Source: Odobenus rosmarus divergens (taxonomy: Eukaryota > Chordata > Mammalia > Carnivora > Odobenidae). Taken from it: a stretch of DNA of 64,000 nt. Positions within the stretch are counted from its first letter, which is position 1; every line of letters starts with the position of its first letter. Under the pieces are notes generated by a model. That model worked only from the letters and a program-made list of their open reading frames with translations, was not told the DNA's origin and did not search any database. The DNA is taken from NCBI RefSeq assembly GCF_000321225.1, contig NW_004450286.1:4326186-4390185 (forward strand). The letters are read 5' to 3'. The position numbers and the translations under genes are program-made. Shown piece by piece: positions 11,831 to 24,235 of the stretch.

Positions 11831-11955
11831 TCTCAGGACTTCATTTGCTTTATATAAAGTGAAGGTTAACAAGATAATGTCTGAGGTCACTGTCAGTTTC
11901 TAAAATTCTATGATATAACAAATACCTTTTACAATTGAAAGACTTCTAATTTTCT

Positions 11956-12136
11956 TTTTCTTTTTTTTTAAAGATTTTATTTATTATTTATTTGAGAGAA
12001 AGAGAGAGAAAGGGGGAGGGGCATAAGCAGACTCCCTGCTGAGCATGAAGCCCAATGCAGGGCTCGATCTCACAACCCTGAGATCATGACCTGAGCCAAA
12101 ATCAAGAGTCAACCGACTGAGCCACCCAGGTGCCCC
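11956..12136 (-). mobile_element. SINEC, reverse
   Basis: Reverse-complement copy: T-rich tail, AAGATTTTATTTATT, GA-rich tract, then gactgagccacccaggtgcccc. It is flanked by aagacttctaattttct (11939-11955) and aagactcctaattttct (12137-12153), a 17-bp target-site duplication with one transition. Confidence 0.95.
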
Positions 12137-12153
12137 AAGACTCCTAATTTTCT

Positions 12154-12715
12154 AACAGCTATAGACTTTGGAGAAAATGAAAGTGGTTTTTAAGTATACT
12201 GCTTGCCCACTATGTTGTTTATATATATATCAAGAAGAAAAAAAAAAGAACACTGCATTTATCTCCCAGGAAAAGTTCTTTTTGAAAGGAGCTGTCTAAC
12301 CAAGGCAACAGAGAAAATTATCATTAATTTACTACAAATGTTGAGCCAGAAGTGTCTGTGACAGAGTCCAGGGAAATAGGAGAGCTTAAATATATGTTTC
12401 AGAAGACATTGTAAGTTTACTTTGTATAGTTTACCAACCCTCCACCTTTGTTTTCCCTACTACTCCTCCACCCAGACTACTTAGACCCATCTTATTCCCA
12501 AGCTGGGTAATTTGACAGAGCAGGACAGAAAATCTTAGATTCTAAATGACTTCAAAGAAAAGCTATTTTCAACTTGTCTGGGTTTTGATACCTCAACTGT
12601 GTTTGTCAGAGAAATCTAAAATCAGTGAACTTGTTGCAGTAAGACTTAAATGGAAAGAAAAGTCCATTTTTAAAGAGTTCCTATCAGATCTTTGAAGAAA
12701 ACTCCATGTTGTTAA
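12154..12715. other. Intronic sequence, nothing recognised
   Basis: AT-rich with a purine run at 12232-12250. No coding block or repeat family identified. Confidence 0.45.
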
Positions 12716-12755
12716 AGGAACACTTTAGATAGTGGTTAAAATTGTAACTTTTACC

Positions 12756-12787
<32 letters not shown>

Positions 12788-12800
12788 GATTTGAACACAA
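12716..12800 (+). repeat. MIR 5' fragment split by a poly-A run
   Basis: tagtggttaaaattgtaac before the run and cctggatttgaacac after it match consecutive parts of the MIR head (AGTGGTTAA... then CCTGGGTTCGAATCC). Between them lie 28 A residues (12756-12783). Confidence 0.5.
12756..12783. repeat. Poly-A tract (28 A)
   Basis: Uninterrupted A28 followed at 12809-12826 by (CAA)n. Confidence 0.95.
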
Positions 12801-12826
12801 AGAAAAAATAACAACAACAACAACAA

Positions 12827-15800
12827 AGCATTAAGAAATTCTATGGGTAATAATTAGGCAACCAAAAGGATTTGGGGTATTGGAGAACAGAGGTGGGAAT
12901 GAGGAGAAGACTGGCCAATAAACTGGGCCTGAACGTTCCCGTTCTCTAGTGGGGTCGTGTCGGAGGTCTCCTGTTATATTATCATGTAGTTTGGTATAAA
13001 ATGATCGTGGGTGAAAGGATGGTTATAAAACCCTGGGTAGTGTCAATAACCGGAGAACCTAGATCCTTATGGCTAGTTTTGTTTAGTTATGCTGAACTAA
13101 GTAACTATTATGCAAAGCTTATCCTACTTTGCACATCCCAGTTACTCTGTTTTGGGATCCAGCAAACCACAGTAGGGATGAGAAGAAGGATTCAAAAGGT
13201 TGGCATTTTAAAAATCATCTTTACATCGTGATTAGCTATTTAATGACAAATATGCTCATTGAATTATACTCCCCAGTGTTTGATCTTGCACTGATGGTGA
13301 GTTAGGTCCCCATTAAGTCTACTGACTTCCACCAATAATACCTATTAAACAGGAAGTTTAAAATATTAATTTTACCTTAAAATGTAAGTATTCACTAATT
13401 CTAGAGAGTAAGAATTTTATCTGTCATCACTTTGAGCGTATTCTGTTAGCCAAGTCTATGCAGCTAGTACTCCATAAATCTGCATTGAACGAAGAAACAC
13501 ATTCATAACAATAACTCACTTTTGTTTCTCTCTAAAAAGTTAACTTTGGGGATTCCAATAACTGGACTTGGGACCATGTCTGAGCCCAGTTACTTGGTAG
13601 GGTGCCTTCCTATTCTACTGTACATGAATACTTGAAAATAATTCTTCACAATGATATTAGCAAACACCTTTGCCATCAACTCTCAAAAGCAAACACTATA
13701 AACTCTACTCCAGATCTCCTGAGAGAATATGGACTTTGTCACAATTCGATAACATTTTTAAAGAACTTTGCCCACTTCAGAGATAATAGTTTGTAACTTT
13801 AATGTGATAATATAACTGTTATTCAGAAGAATGCCATTGCATTCAATACATGCATTGCTTATGACAATGGCTATTATTTAATATTTCTTTAAAATTAATT
13901 TCTAAAAACTCCACTATTATTCTTGAATCATACTACAATTTGTTCTCAGCGATCAGTTTTAAGGATCACTGAGAACTATGCTGAATACTACATAGTTGCT
14001 ACATACTAAAAAGGTAAAATCTCCAGTTTATCCCATAGATTTTACCATATCAATTATCATTAAATATGACAGTGTTAATGATCTAGGCCTGAAAATTTTC
14101 TGTGAATTAGAGAAGTTTCTCCATGTGAAAAGCCAGCCTCGTCAGTGCTTTGACTTATTCATCAAAAATTCATCTGTCTTGATGCACCTATTTTAGTAAG
14201 TTTTATGGGAGCCTTTCATCAAAAAGGAAAAAGTAGGTGGACATTTAATTATAATACTTCCCTCCAACCTACAAAGCTGATTGTTCCCACTCACAAAATG
14301 GTGAGCCAGATTTAGCAAAGCCCCAGTGCCAAGAAAGAAGGCTGTAGAGGGGACTCTTGCTGTTTGCAAGAAGTGCTTATAGAGCTCTCAGCTCTACTTC
14401 TATCTTTGCTTTTTGACAGAATCCTGTTCGAGTGTCACACATTGCTTTAATTGATCATCTGTTATCAAATAAGAATATGCTCAGTTACAAATAAATAAAT
14501 CTTTTAGAGTCCCATCTCGTTCTTCCTCCCCCCCAAAAAGAAAAAAAAATTGAAAAATAAAAAGAACAAACCCATACTTATACTTGTGCACAAACCAACA
14601 ACTGTTCTCAGTGAGCATCTTGGCAGCTCTCCTCTTTTGATGGGGAAGGGATGTTATAGCTAAGTCAGGAATGCTTTTGCTTATATAGAGCACAGGTGTG
14701 ACTACCCACTCTCTGGATTAGAAACTGTTCAACATCTTAATCCTCTTTCAGCTAAAGCTCATCATGACCATGATCCTTAAAAGCCTAACCTGAATATACA
14801 GTGAGTGACCTTTCCATGCTGGAGAGGTTTCTTTATAAATTTCCCATTCATGCTGTTTGGAATGCAGGGAAATGGGGAGTAATACAATTATAGAAAAGTC
14901 AGAGCCTTTCCATAGTCAGATGTAGGTATTTTTGAAGGAGATATTAGTGTTTTGGGATGAGGAGGGAGAAAACTATATGGGATTAGAGTAGTGTGGGAAT
15001 TTAGTAAGAAGTAAACAATATAAGCAATATTTACATCAAAACTTGATGACTAGGCAGGAGTTGGATTTGAAAAAACTAGAACTCCAAGTTGAGACACAAG
15101 TGTGACGAAAGTCACAATGCACATTCCTATGTTCCAGGAATGTAATAGAAATGAAATCTAGATTACTACATTGGCCGAAACATGAAGTGTGATAAAAGCA
15201 ATTGATCAATACCCTTGAATATTTGATTGCCAGGGTGAATAGGTTAGATTTCATTTCAAGAACTGGATGATCCAGTAATGGATTTGGAAAGCTGCAGTTG
15301 CTTCTCACCACAGAAGGAACTCAAGGGAAGCCATATTTTAGGAGAGTTTGTGTATGGATTATTTCATATCTGGATATAAAAATTTTCTAACTCCCAACAA
15401 TTGATTAGAATCTCATGAATATAAATTGGCATTTAAAAAGACTGCATTTAAAACTTAATTTAATCTTATGCATTAAAGAGAGAGAAAACTAGATTTAATC
15501 ATGAACTTGGAACATAAAAGCAAGTGACTCAAGACTTAATGGCATTAGATTGATTCTATCCAATAGAAATAGAAAGCAGAATACAAATACAATTTAAAAT
15601 TTTCTGGTAGTCACACTAAAAAAAAGTAAAAATAAACAGGTGAAACCAATCTTAGTAATATGTTTTATTTAATCCAACATACCCCAAATATTATCATTTC
15701 AATATGTAATAAATATAAAAACTATTAATGAGATATCTTATTTTTTTTGTACTAAGTCTTAGAAACCTGGTGTATATTTTACCTGTGCAGCCTATCTTAA

Positions 15801-16030
15801 TCTAGACTATCCATATTTTTAGTGTATAATAGCCATACGTGGCTAGTGGCTATGTCTTAGACATACAGGTCTAGATAGCTGATTAGCAAGTTGAGGACAG
15901 GAGTATATTCATTTATTCATTCATTCAACAAATATGTCTTAAGTGCCTGTGGTGCTATGTACTCTGCTGGACCCTGGGAATACTGTCTAAAGCCTTTGTG
16001 TTTGTTTTCCTAGACTGATGTACAGTAAGT
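12827..16030. other. Intronic stretch, mostly unrecognised
   Basis: Low-complexity-poor AT-rich DNA. An L2/MIR-type tail (ttcattcattcaacaaatatgtcttaag) starts near 15905. No exon with conserved content was seen. Confidence 0.45.
15905..16030 (-). repeat. L2/MIR-type 3' tail
   Basis: Reads ttattcattcattcaacaaa, then ctgctggaccctgggaatac. This is the reverse of the TGAATGAATGAA tail common to these LINE/SINE remnants. It is interrupted by the SINEC at 16052. Confidence 0.5.
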
Positions 16031-16051
16031 ACAGCATTCAGTAAATCATTA

Positions 16052-16248
16052 TTTTTTTTTAAGATTATTTATTTATTTATTTGAGAGAGAGAGAATGAGA
16101 GATAGAGAGCACGAGAGGGAAGAGGGTCAGAGGGAGAAGCAGACTCCCCGTTGAGCAGAGAGCCTGACGTGGGACTTGATTCCGGGACTCCAGGATCATG
16201 ACCTGAGCCGAAGGCAGTCGCTTAACCAACTGAGCCACCCAGGCGCCC
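16052..16248 (-). mobile_element. SINEC, reverse
   Basis: Complete reverse copy with poly-T, GA-rich tract and actgagccacccaggcgccc. The perfect 14-bp target-site duplication tcagtaaatcatta lies at 16038-16051 and 16249-16262. Confidence 0.96.
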
Positions 16249-16334
16249 TCAGTAAATCATTACTGAATCAATTAGTGTATGAAAAAAGTAGAATGTCAAT
16301 TAATCCTATGGAAAAATTTAAAAGATGGCAAATA

Positions 16335-16550
16335 GCATGATTTATTGAGTAAGGTATAAAATATGGAGACAGACTTGGTTTTGAATCTTGGCTTGATGTT
16401 ATTGGGCAAGTCACTTAATATCTCTTGTATCTGTTCTGTAAAGGACATACTCCATTGTAAAGTGAAAACAATAGTGAGATTGAATGGGATGACACATTAA
16501 AGTACCAAATGCCACATCATGTGGACATTGGTGTTCAGTGAATATTAGTC
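16335..16550 (+). repeat. MIR SINE
   Basis: gagacagacttggttttgaatc, ...gggcaagtcacttaatatctc..., gtaaagtgaaaacaatagtgag, then a gttcagtgaatatta end: the MIR body in order. Confidence 0.75.
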
Positions 16551-17096
16551 TTCTTCCCGCTCCTCTTTTAAGCATTTTTTCCCCAAAGTCTTATGTGGAA
16601 AGAGGTTACTTGAGTCTCCAAAACTCCTGATGAGCAATGACATTTTCCTTTTGAAAAATTCATTTTATAAGGAATTTCAAATATACTGTAGTTGTTGCAC
16701 TTTTGTATCCAACTTCCAAATATAGGTAAGTGTTTTTCAGGAATATTAACAGGCCAAAAGATAACATGTACAAAATGTCCAGCTGAAATTATGTCTCCAA
16801 GGCTTGGATATACACTTAATTGGTGTGTGAAATTTTTCTGAAACTTTCCAGTATTACTCTCCATGATGGTATTTGGCCAAGAGTTAACAAGAAAATATGC
16901 TAACTAACAATTACTAAAATGGAGAGCATAAGCTTAGTCTAAAGGGTTGGTCTCTAACTCGTCTTCAGTCAATTATTGTTCTGCATGAATTCAGGCCCTG
17001 TTTTGTCAGACATTGCAATTTCTCAAAAGAACTCTCAGAAATACAGATTTTAATGTAAAAATATGTGGTTTCTAAGTATAGACAGCTAAATCAGTT
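16551..17096. other. Intronic sequence, nothing recognised
   Basis: The 98-codon minus-strand frame at 16568-16864 has no known domain and no splice context. Confidence 0.4.
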
Positions 17097-17113
17097 TAAA
17101 ACAAAATAAAATA

Positions 17114-17311
17114 GGGGCGCCTGGGTGGCTCAGTTGGTTAAGCAGCAGGCTCTTGATTTTGACTCAGGTCATGGACTCAAGGTGGTGGGATTGAGCCCAG
17201 TGTCGGGCTCAGTGCTCAGTGCGGAGCCTGCCTCAGATTCTCTCTCCCTCTCCCTCCCACTCATTTTTTTTCTCTCTCTCTCAAATAAATAAATAAAATC
17301 TTTAAAAAAAG
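17114..17311 (+). mobile_element. SINEC
   Basis: Complete forward copy with GGGGCGCCTGGGTGGCTCAG head and AAATAAATAAATAAAATC tail. The centre (tcagtgctcagtgcggagcc, cctcagattctctctcc) resembles the subtype also common in cats. Perfect 15-bp duplication taaaacaaaataaaa at 17097-17111 and 17312-17326. Confidence 0.95.
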
Positions 17312-17326
17312 TAAAACAAAATAAAA

Positions 17327-18059
17327 CCACAACCCTGTTAATTGTTATTGTGGCAATACATAATTCCAAGGCCCACTAGTTTTGCAATCTCTGCTCTAAG
17401 GTCAAGCTTAAGCAAGATGGATTTTTGTAAGTGATGTAGATTATATCTGGAGAATGTCTTGTTAGTAAGAATCAGATATTATAGTTAGGTGGTAAAATGC
17501 AGGAAGGTAACTTGATTTGGGGAAGTGGGTTCTTTCTGCTTTTCTTTCTTGTAGTTGTTAACCTTGAAATAGGTGGTGAATTGAAAAGAGTTAAGAGCAC
17601 AGTGAACGTAAGCTATTTCCTCCCATCTCCTCTGCAGCTTGCAAACACTGTCAGGGTAGGACTAGGGGGATCTTGCCAAAGGATCATCCAAATGTATGTT
17701 AGACCCAGTGAAAGCTATAGCTTTGTATATCCAGGAAATCCCTTTCATAAAAAAAACAATTAGGCGTGGCACTTTCTGCAAGATGGAAATGTAGATTTGA
17801 TGCTTTTAAAGAAATGCTCCCATTACTGGAAAAATCAAATTTACTCTGCATTCCATTGATGACTTTGTCTGAATTATAGGCAGCATGAAAAAAGTCTTAT
17901 TTTTTCTAAATCACTCCAACATTTTTGTGATATTTTATACATGGAGTTCCAAAAGAACACCAGAACATCCGTAGAGGGTTTGACTTTTGTGTTTGAATCT
18001 GCCTATTAAATCACTACTACAGATTATCTTTTCCTTCCCCCATTTTTCTTGTCAAAGAA
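17327..18059. other. Intronic sequence, nothing recognised
   Basis: The plus-strand frame at 17497-17763 has no recognisable domain. Confidence 0.4.
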
Positions 18060-20030
18060 GAATATCTAAGGTTGTTTTAGTTTTCCTTTGCTAGCAACAT
18101 TTCACCCATTTAAAGCATACATTTTAATGATTTTTAGAAGGTACACAAATTTGTGCCATCACAATCAATTTTAAAACATTTCCATTTTCTCCAAATTAGG
18201 CAATTACTAATATATTTTCTGTCTACAGATTTGCCTATTCTGAATATTAGATATAAATGGAAGCATACAATATGTGGAATTTGTGACTGGCTTCTTTAAC
18301 TTAGCATGATGTTTTCAAAGTTCATCCATGTGTAGCATGTATCAGTACTTCATTCCTTTTTATGGGCAATTCTGTTGTATGGATATACCACATTTTATTT
18401 ATCCATTTATAAGTTGATGGACATCTGAGTTGTTTCTGTTTTTTGGCTATTATGGATAATTCTGATGAACATTTTAATACAAGTTTTTGTGTAGGCATGT
18501 TTTTATTTACCTTGGGTATATACCTGATAGTGAAATTTCTGGATCATATGATAACTCTGTATTAAGTACACTTGAGAAAGTACCTGACTGTTTTCTGGTG
18601 GCATCAGGTTGTACCATTTTTATATCTTCACCACCAGTATATGAAGGTTTCAATTCTCATCCTTGCCAACACTTATAATTGTTTGCCTTTGATTATAATC
18701 ATCTTAGTAGGTACGAAGTGGTATCTCATTGCTTTGATTTGCATTTCTCTATAGGTAATTATGTTGAACAGTGCTTATTGCCCATTTTTATATCTTTTTT
18801 TGAGGAAATATTGATTTAGATCTTATGCCCATTAAAAAATAATATTTGTCCTTTTTCTTATTGGGGTATAATATATAATAGTTCTTTATATATTCTAGAA
18901 GCAAGTTTCTTATCAGATATATGATTTAGAAAATTTTCTTCCTTTCTGTAGGTTGTCTTTTTAGTTTCATGATGGTATCCTTTGAAGCACAAAAGTTTTA
19001 AATTTTGATGAAGTGCTTTTTTTCCATTTTTTATTTTGGTTTCATACCTATAAAACCATTGCCTAATCAAAGGTTATAAAGATTCACTCGGATGTTTTCT
19101 TCTAAAATTTTTATACTTTTAGCTTTTATATTTAGGTCTTTGATCAGCTTTGAATTAATTTTTATATCTGGTATTAGGCAAGAGTCCAATTTCATTCTTT
19201 TGTATGTGGATATTTATTAGTCTTAGCACCATTTGTTGAAAAAACTACTATTTTCCAATTGAGTTGCTGTAATAAATTAACTGTAAATATGAGGGGTATT
19301 TTTAGATTTAGTTTTATTCTGTTGATCTATGCCTGTTCTTATGTCAGTACCACTCTGTCTTGGTTATTATAGTTTTGTAGTAAGTTTTAAAAAAAGAAAG
19401 TGTGAGTCCTCCAACTTCATTCTTTTTCAAGGTAGTTCTGGCTATTATGAGCCCCTTAAATTTTAAAGTAATTTTAAGTATGTCATTTCTGAAAAAAAAA
19501 AAAAAACACATCTGGGAGTTTGATAGGGATTGGGTTGAATCTGTAGATCAGTTTGGGGAGTATTGCCATCTTAATAATATTAAGTTTTTCAATCCATGAA
19601 CATGGAATGTCTTCCCATTTATTTAGATCTGCTTTAATTTCTTTCAACAATGTTTTGTAGTTTTCAGTGTATAAGTTTGTACTTCTTTTGTTAATTATGT
19701 TCCTAAAATTTTATTATTTTTGATGCTTTTCTAAATGGTATTTTTCTTAATTTCATTTTTAGATTCTTTTTTGTTGTATATTGAAGTGTGATTTTTTTAA
19801 TATACTGATCTTATATCTCGCAACCTTGCTGAACTTATTTATTAGTTCTAATTGTGTGTGTGTATTCCTTCATGTATGTTATATACATTATGGATAATGT
19901 CATATGAGAATATAATTATACTTCATTTCCAATTTGGATGTTTTTAGTTTTATTTTCATTCCTGAGGATTATTTTTTAAGCTTTTTTCCATCTGTATATT
20001 TTCTTTGGTGAAGTTTCTGTTAAAAAATTT
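18060..20030 (-). mobile_element. Old L1, 3' region, reverse
   Basis: On the minus strand this is an old L1: 3'UTR-like sequence and the end of ORF2, then the ORF2 C-terminal coding region. Plus-strand markers include gtagcatgtatcagtacttc, ggatataccacattttattt, accatttgttgaaaaaac and tttgatagggattgggttga. Many stops and indels; no intact protein. Confidence 0.85.
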
Positions 20031-21190
20031 TACCTTTTTTTGGTAATTGGATTGTTTACTTATATTTGTGTTGTTTAAAATTTATTGGTATATTTTGAAT
20101 ACAAGTCCTTTGTTGTGTATCTGATTCACAGATATTTTCTGTATATCTGTGGCTTAGCTTTCTAACCTTTTCATAGTATCTTGTTCAGCATAGAATTTTT
20201 ATATTTTGATGAAGTCAAATTTATCAGTATTATCATATATGGATTGTGCTTTTGTGTTTTATATAAGAAACTTTTGTCTAGGGCACCTGGGTGGCTCAGT
20301 CAGTTAAGTGTCTGCCTTTGGCTCAGGTCGTGATCCCAGGGTCCTGGGATCAAGGCCTACACTGGGCTCCCTGCTCAGCAGGGAGTCTGCTTATTCTCTT
20401 TCTTTCTCTCTCTCTCAGATAAACAAATTTTAAAAAATCTTAAAAAAAAAGAAACTTTTGTCTAACCCAGGATTTCAAACAATTTCTCCTATATTTTCTT
20501 CTACAAGTATTTCCAGTTTAGTTTTTACATTGGGTTTTTATTACATTTTGATTTAATTTTTGTATATGGTACAAAGTAGGTATAAAGGTTTTCTTTTTTT
20601 TGTTTATTTATTGCATATGGTTATCCAATTGTTTCTGCATCATTTTTTGAAAAGAATATAATTTCTCCATTGATCATGTTTTCACCTTTGCTAAATATCA
20701 GTTGATCTATATTATGGATATCTCTCTGTTCTGTTCTATTACTCTATGTGTCTTCTTTCACCAATTCCACATTGTCTTTAAAACTGAAGATTTATAGTAA
20801 GCCTTGAAATCAGATATTGTGAGTCCTCTGACATTGTTCTTCTTTTGAAAATTGGTTTGGTTATTCTATTTTCTTTGTCTTTTTGTATAGATTTTTGTAT
20901 GATTCCAACAATACCTACAAAACTATTGCAGGCAATAAGATTGGAATTGCATTTAATCTCTAGATCAATATACAAATTGATGTTGTAATAATATTGATTT
21001 CTCTCATTCATGAATATGGTATATTTCTCCGGTTATTTAAGCTAACTTGATTTTTTCCCATAAATGTTTTATAGCAATCACCCTCAATTTTAATTGTTAA
21101 ATATATAAATAATAACAGTTTTAACCCGTTTCTTGTACTAATCTAATTCAGTGTAAGATTTTCTATTTATTTTGTTAGTTTATGGGTTTT
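20031..21190 (-). mobile_element. Second old L1 3' fragment, reverse, split by a SINEC
   Basis: Runs through the same ORF2 C-terminal part as the preceding fragment a second time (gatgaagtcaaatttatcag, gttgatctatattatgg, gagtcctctgacattgttc), so it is a separate copy or a duplication. The SINEC at 20281-20448 interrupts it. Confidence 0.75.
20281..20448 (+). mobile_element. SINEC inside the L1
   Basis: Forward copy with GGGCACCTGGGTGGCTCAG head. The perfect 16-bp duplication aagaaacttttgtcta at 20265-20280 and 20449-20464 shows insertion into the existing L1. Confidence 0.95.
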
Positions 21191-21329
21191 TTATTGTATG
21201 TGTGTGGGGCACCCTTAAATGAAATCCAGAAAACTTGCCCATTAATTAGTGGCTATATTTGGAGACTAACTTAAGTAAAAAGTTTGGTACTTCTTCTAAT
21301 ACTATAACTTATAAGAATTTTAGAAGGCA
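21191..21329. other. Intronic spacer
   Basis: No recognised content between two repeat blocks. Confidence 0.4.
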
Positions 21330-21560
21330 ATACTACAGACTGATGTAGAAGGGAAGAACATAGAGTCAGACAAACAAATCCTGACTTCAATACCATGTGA
21401 ACTTGAGCAACTTATTTAGTCTCTCTGGGCTTCTAAACTCTAGAGCAATGGAGATGATAGCATACTTATTATAAAGATTTTGTGAGAATTCAGCGAGGTA
21501 GTTCAAGTAAAGCCTTTGTAACAACATCTTGCAATACAGTAATGTTGCAATAAATATTGG
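21330..21560 (+). repeat. MIR SINE
   Basis: atagagtcagacaaacaaatcctgac, cttgagcaacttatttagtc, tctctgggcttc, then gtgagaattcagcgaggtag and an aatgttgcaataaatattgg end: MIR in order. Confidence 0.72.
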
Positions 21561-21763
21561 TCTAAAAAATCCCAGATACGGAGAAAATAAAACTGTTTTT
21601 ATTCCCAGATGACATAATTGCCTAGGTAGGAAATATGAAATCTCCTGAAACTAATAGATGATTATAACAAGGTTGATTATGGCAAAGTGAACATGTAAAA
21701 TTCAACCACTTTTCTATAACCAGCAATGACCAAGTGGAATTTGAAATTGAAAACACATCATTA
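21561..21763 (+). mobile_element. L1 ORF2 reverse-transcriptase-region shard
   Basis: The stretch ttattcccagatgacataat ... aaccacttttctataaccag is the decayed region just after the catalytic ADD motif of L1 ORF2. It is out of order with the endonuclease-region sequence that follows at 21850. Confidence 0.6.
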
Positions 21764-21813
21764 CAGTTAAGTGTCTGCCTTTGGCTCAGGTCGTGATCCC
21801 AGGGTCCTGGGAT
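21764..21813 (+). mobile_element. SINEC internal shard, truncated at both ends
   Basis: Fifty bases identical to 20301-20350 in the SINEC 1.4 kb upstream, without the SINE head, CT tract or tail. Followed directly by an AT-rich run. Confidence 0.85.
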
Positions 21814-21850
21814 ATATATATATATATAGCAATATATAATATATAATATA
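21812..21850. repeat. (AT)n / (ATATATA) low-complexity run
   Basis: AT dinucleotides followed by three AATATAT-type units, abutting the SINE shard. Confidence 0.85.
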
Positions 21851-24235
21851 TAAAGCAAATATTAACAGATCTGAAGGGACAAATAGACAACAATAAAATG
21901 ATAGCATGGGATTTCAATACCACATTTTCAATGGATAGATCATCAGGACAGAAAAGTAATGAAAAAACATTGGACTAAACTATACATTAGACCAGATGGA
22001 CCTAATAAACATATACAGAACATTCCATCCAACAGCAGCAGAACATACATTTTTTGCTAGCACACATGGAACGTTTCTAGGACATATCAAATGTTAGGCC
22101 ACAAAACATCCTAATAAATTTAAGAAGATTTAAATCATATCAAGCATCTTTTATGATCACATTATATGAAACTAGAAATTAATTATAAGAAAAAAACTGG
22201 AAAGTTCACAAATATATGCAGAGTAAGCAACATGTTACCAGAAAACTAAAAGGCCAGAGAAGAAATCAAAACAGAAATAAAAACATAACTTAAGACAAAT
22301 GAAAATGAGAATACACCATACCAAAACTTATGGGCTGCAGCAAAAGCAGTTCTATGAAGGAAATTTGTAGGGATAATTGCTTACATTAAGAAACAAGAAA
22401 GATCTCAAATGAACTGCCTAACTTTATACCTCAAGGAAGTAGAAAAATAATACAAACTAAGTCCAAATTTAGCAGAAGGAAAGAAATAACCAAGATCAGA
22501 GCAAAAATAAACGAAATAGGGAACAGAAAAGTAGTAGAATATATCAAAGAAACTAGGTGCTGATTTTTTAAAAAGAAACAAAGTAGACAAACCTTTAACT
22601 AGACTCACCAAGGAAAAAAAGACTAAACTAAAATAGCATTATAAATGAAAGAGAAGACATTAGAATGCATACCACACAAATACAAAGGATCATAAAAGAC
22701 TAATATGAACAATTTATGCTAACAAATTGGACAACCTATAAGAAATGGATAAATTCGTAGAAATATACAATCTAACAAGACTGAATCATGAAAAATATAG
22801 AAAATTTGAACAGATGAATATGTAAGAAGATTGAATAAGTAATCAAAAAATTCCAACAAAGAAAAATCCAGGACTGCATGGCTTCATTGGTCAATTCTAC
22901 CAAACATTTAAAGAAGAACTAATACCAATCCTTTTCAAACCTCTTCCAAAAAAGAAATGAAGCAAAATGAAATACTCCCAAATCCATCTAATGAGACTAG
23001 CATTACCCTAATACCAAAGCCAGATAAAGACACTTCAAGAATAAATAAATAAATAGCCAATATCCCTGATAAACATAGAGGCAAAAATCCTCAACAAAGT
23101 ATTAGCAAACTAAGTTCAACAATACATTAAGAGGATCATACAATATGATCAGTGAGGTTTATTAAAGTATTTCAAGGGTTGTTCAATATCTGTAAATCAG
23201 TCAATGTGATATACCACATTAACAAAATGAAGGATGAAAAATCATATGATCATCTAAGTAGATGCAGAAAAAGCATGTGACAAAATTCAACATTTCTTTC
23301 TGAGAAAAACTCAACAAACTGGATGTAGAGGGAAAGTACCTCACCATAGTAAAGGCCATATATGACAAGCCCACAGTGGTGAAACACTAAAAACTTTTCC
23401 TCTAAGATAAGGAAAAAGACAAAAAGGCCTAACCGCACCATTTCAACATAGTACTGGAAGTCCAGCCAGAGCAATTAGGCAAGAAAAAGAAATAAAAAGC
23501 ATCTGAGTTGGACAGGAAGAAATAAAATAGTCTATTTGCAGATGTTATGATATTATACATAGAAAACCTTAAAGGCATTTTGTGCTTATGGATTGGCAGA
23601 ATTAATATCTTTTAAATGTCCATGTTATCCAAAGCAATCTATAGATTCAATTCCATCTCTATCAAAATTCCAATGGCATTTTTCACAGAAATAGAGAAAA
23701 CACACCTAAAATTTGTGTGAAGGTACAAAAGATCTTGAATAGTCAAAGCAATCTTGATGAAGAGCAGAGCTAGAGGTATTACACTTCCTGATTTCAAACT
23801 GTATTACAAAGCTATAGTAATCAAAACAATATGGTATTGGCATGAAAAGACATATAGATCAATGGAACAGAATAGAGAACCCACAAACAAATCCACATAA
23901 TTATGGTAAATAAACTTAACCAAGAATATACAATGGGGAAACAGTCTTTCAAATAAATGGTGTTGCGAAAACTGGAGAACCGCATGGAAAAGAATGAAAC
24001 CACACCACCGTCTTATACTGTACACGCAAACCTACTCAAAATGGATTAAATATTTGAACCTAAGGCCTGAAACCATAAACCTCATAGAAGAAAACATAGG
24101 CAGTAAGCTCTTTGGGATCAGTTTTGGCAAGTAACTGATTTGACACCACAAGTAATGGCAACAAAAGCAAAAATAAACAAGTGGGACTACATCAAACTAA
24201 ATGAAAGGCAATCTACCAAATGGGAGGAAATATTT
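21851..24235 (+). mobile_element. Old L1 ORF2, forward, internally deleted
   Basis: Begins in the endonuclease region (agcatgggatttcaataccac, gaacattccatccaacagcag). It continues through reverse-transcriptase segments (gaactaataccaatcctttt, acattaacaaaatgaaggatg) and into the C-terminal part (gtgttgcgaaaactggagaac, ggacttcatcaaactaaat-like). The switch near 23580 skips part of ORF2. Multiple stops. Confidence 0.85.
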
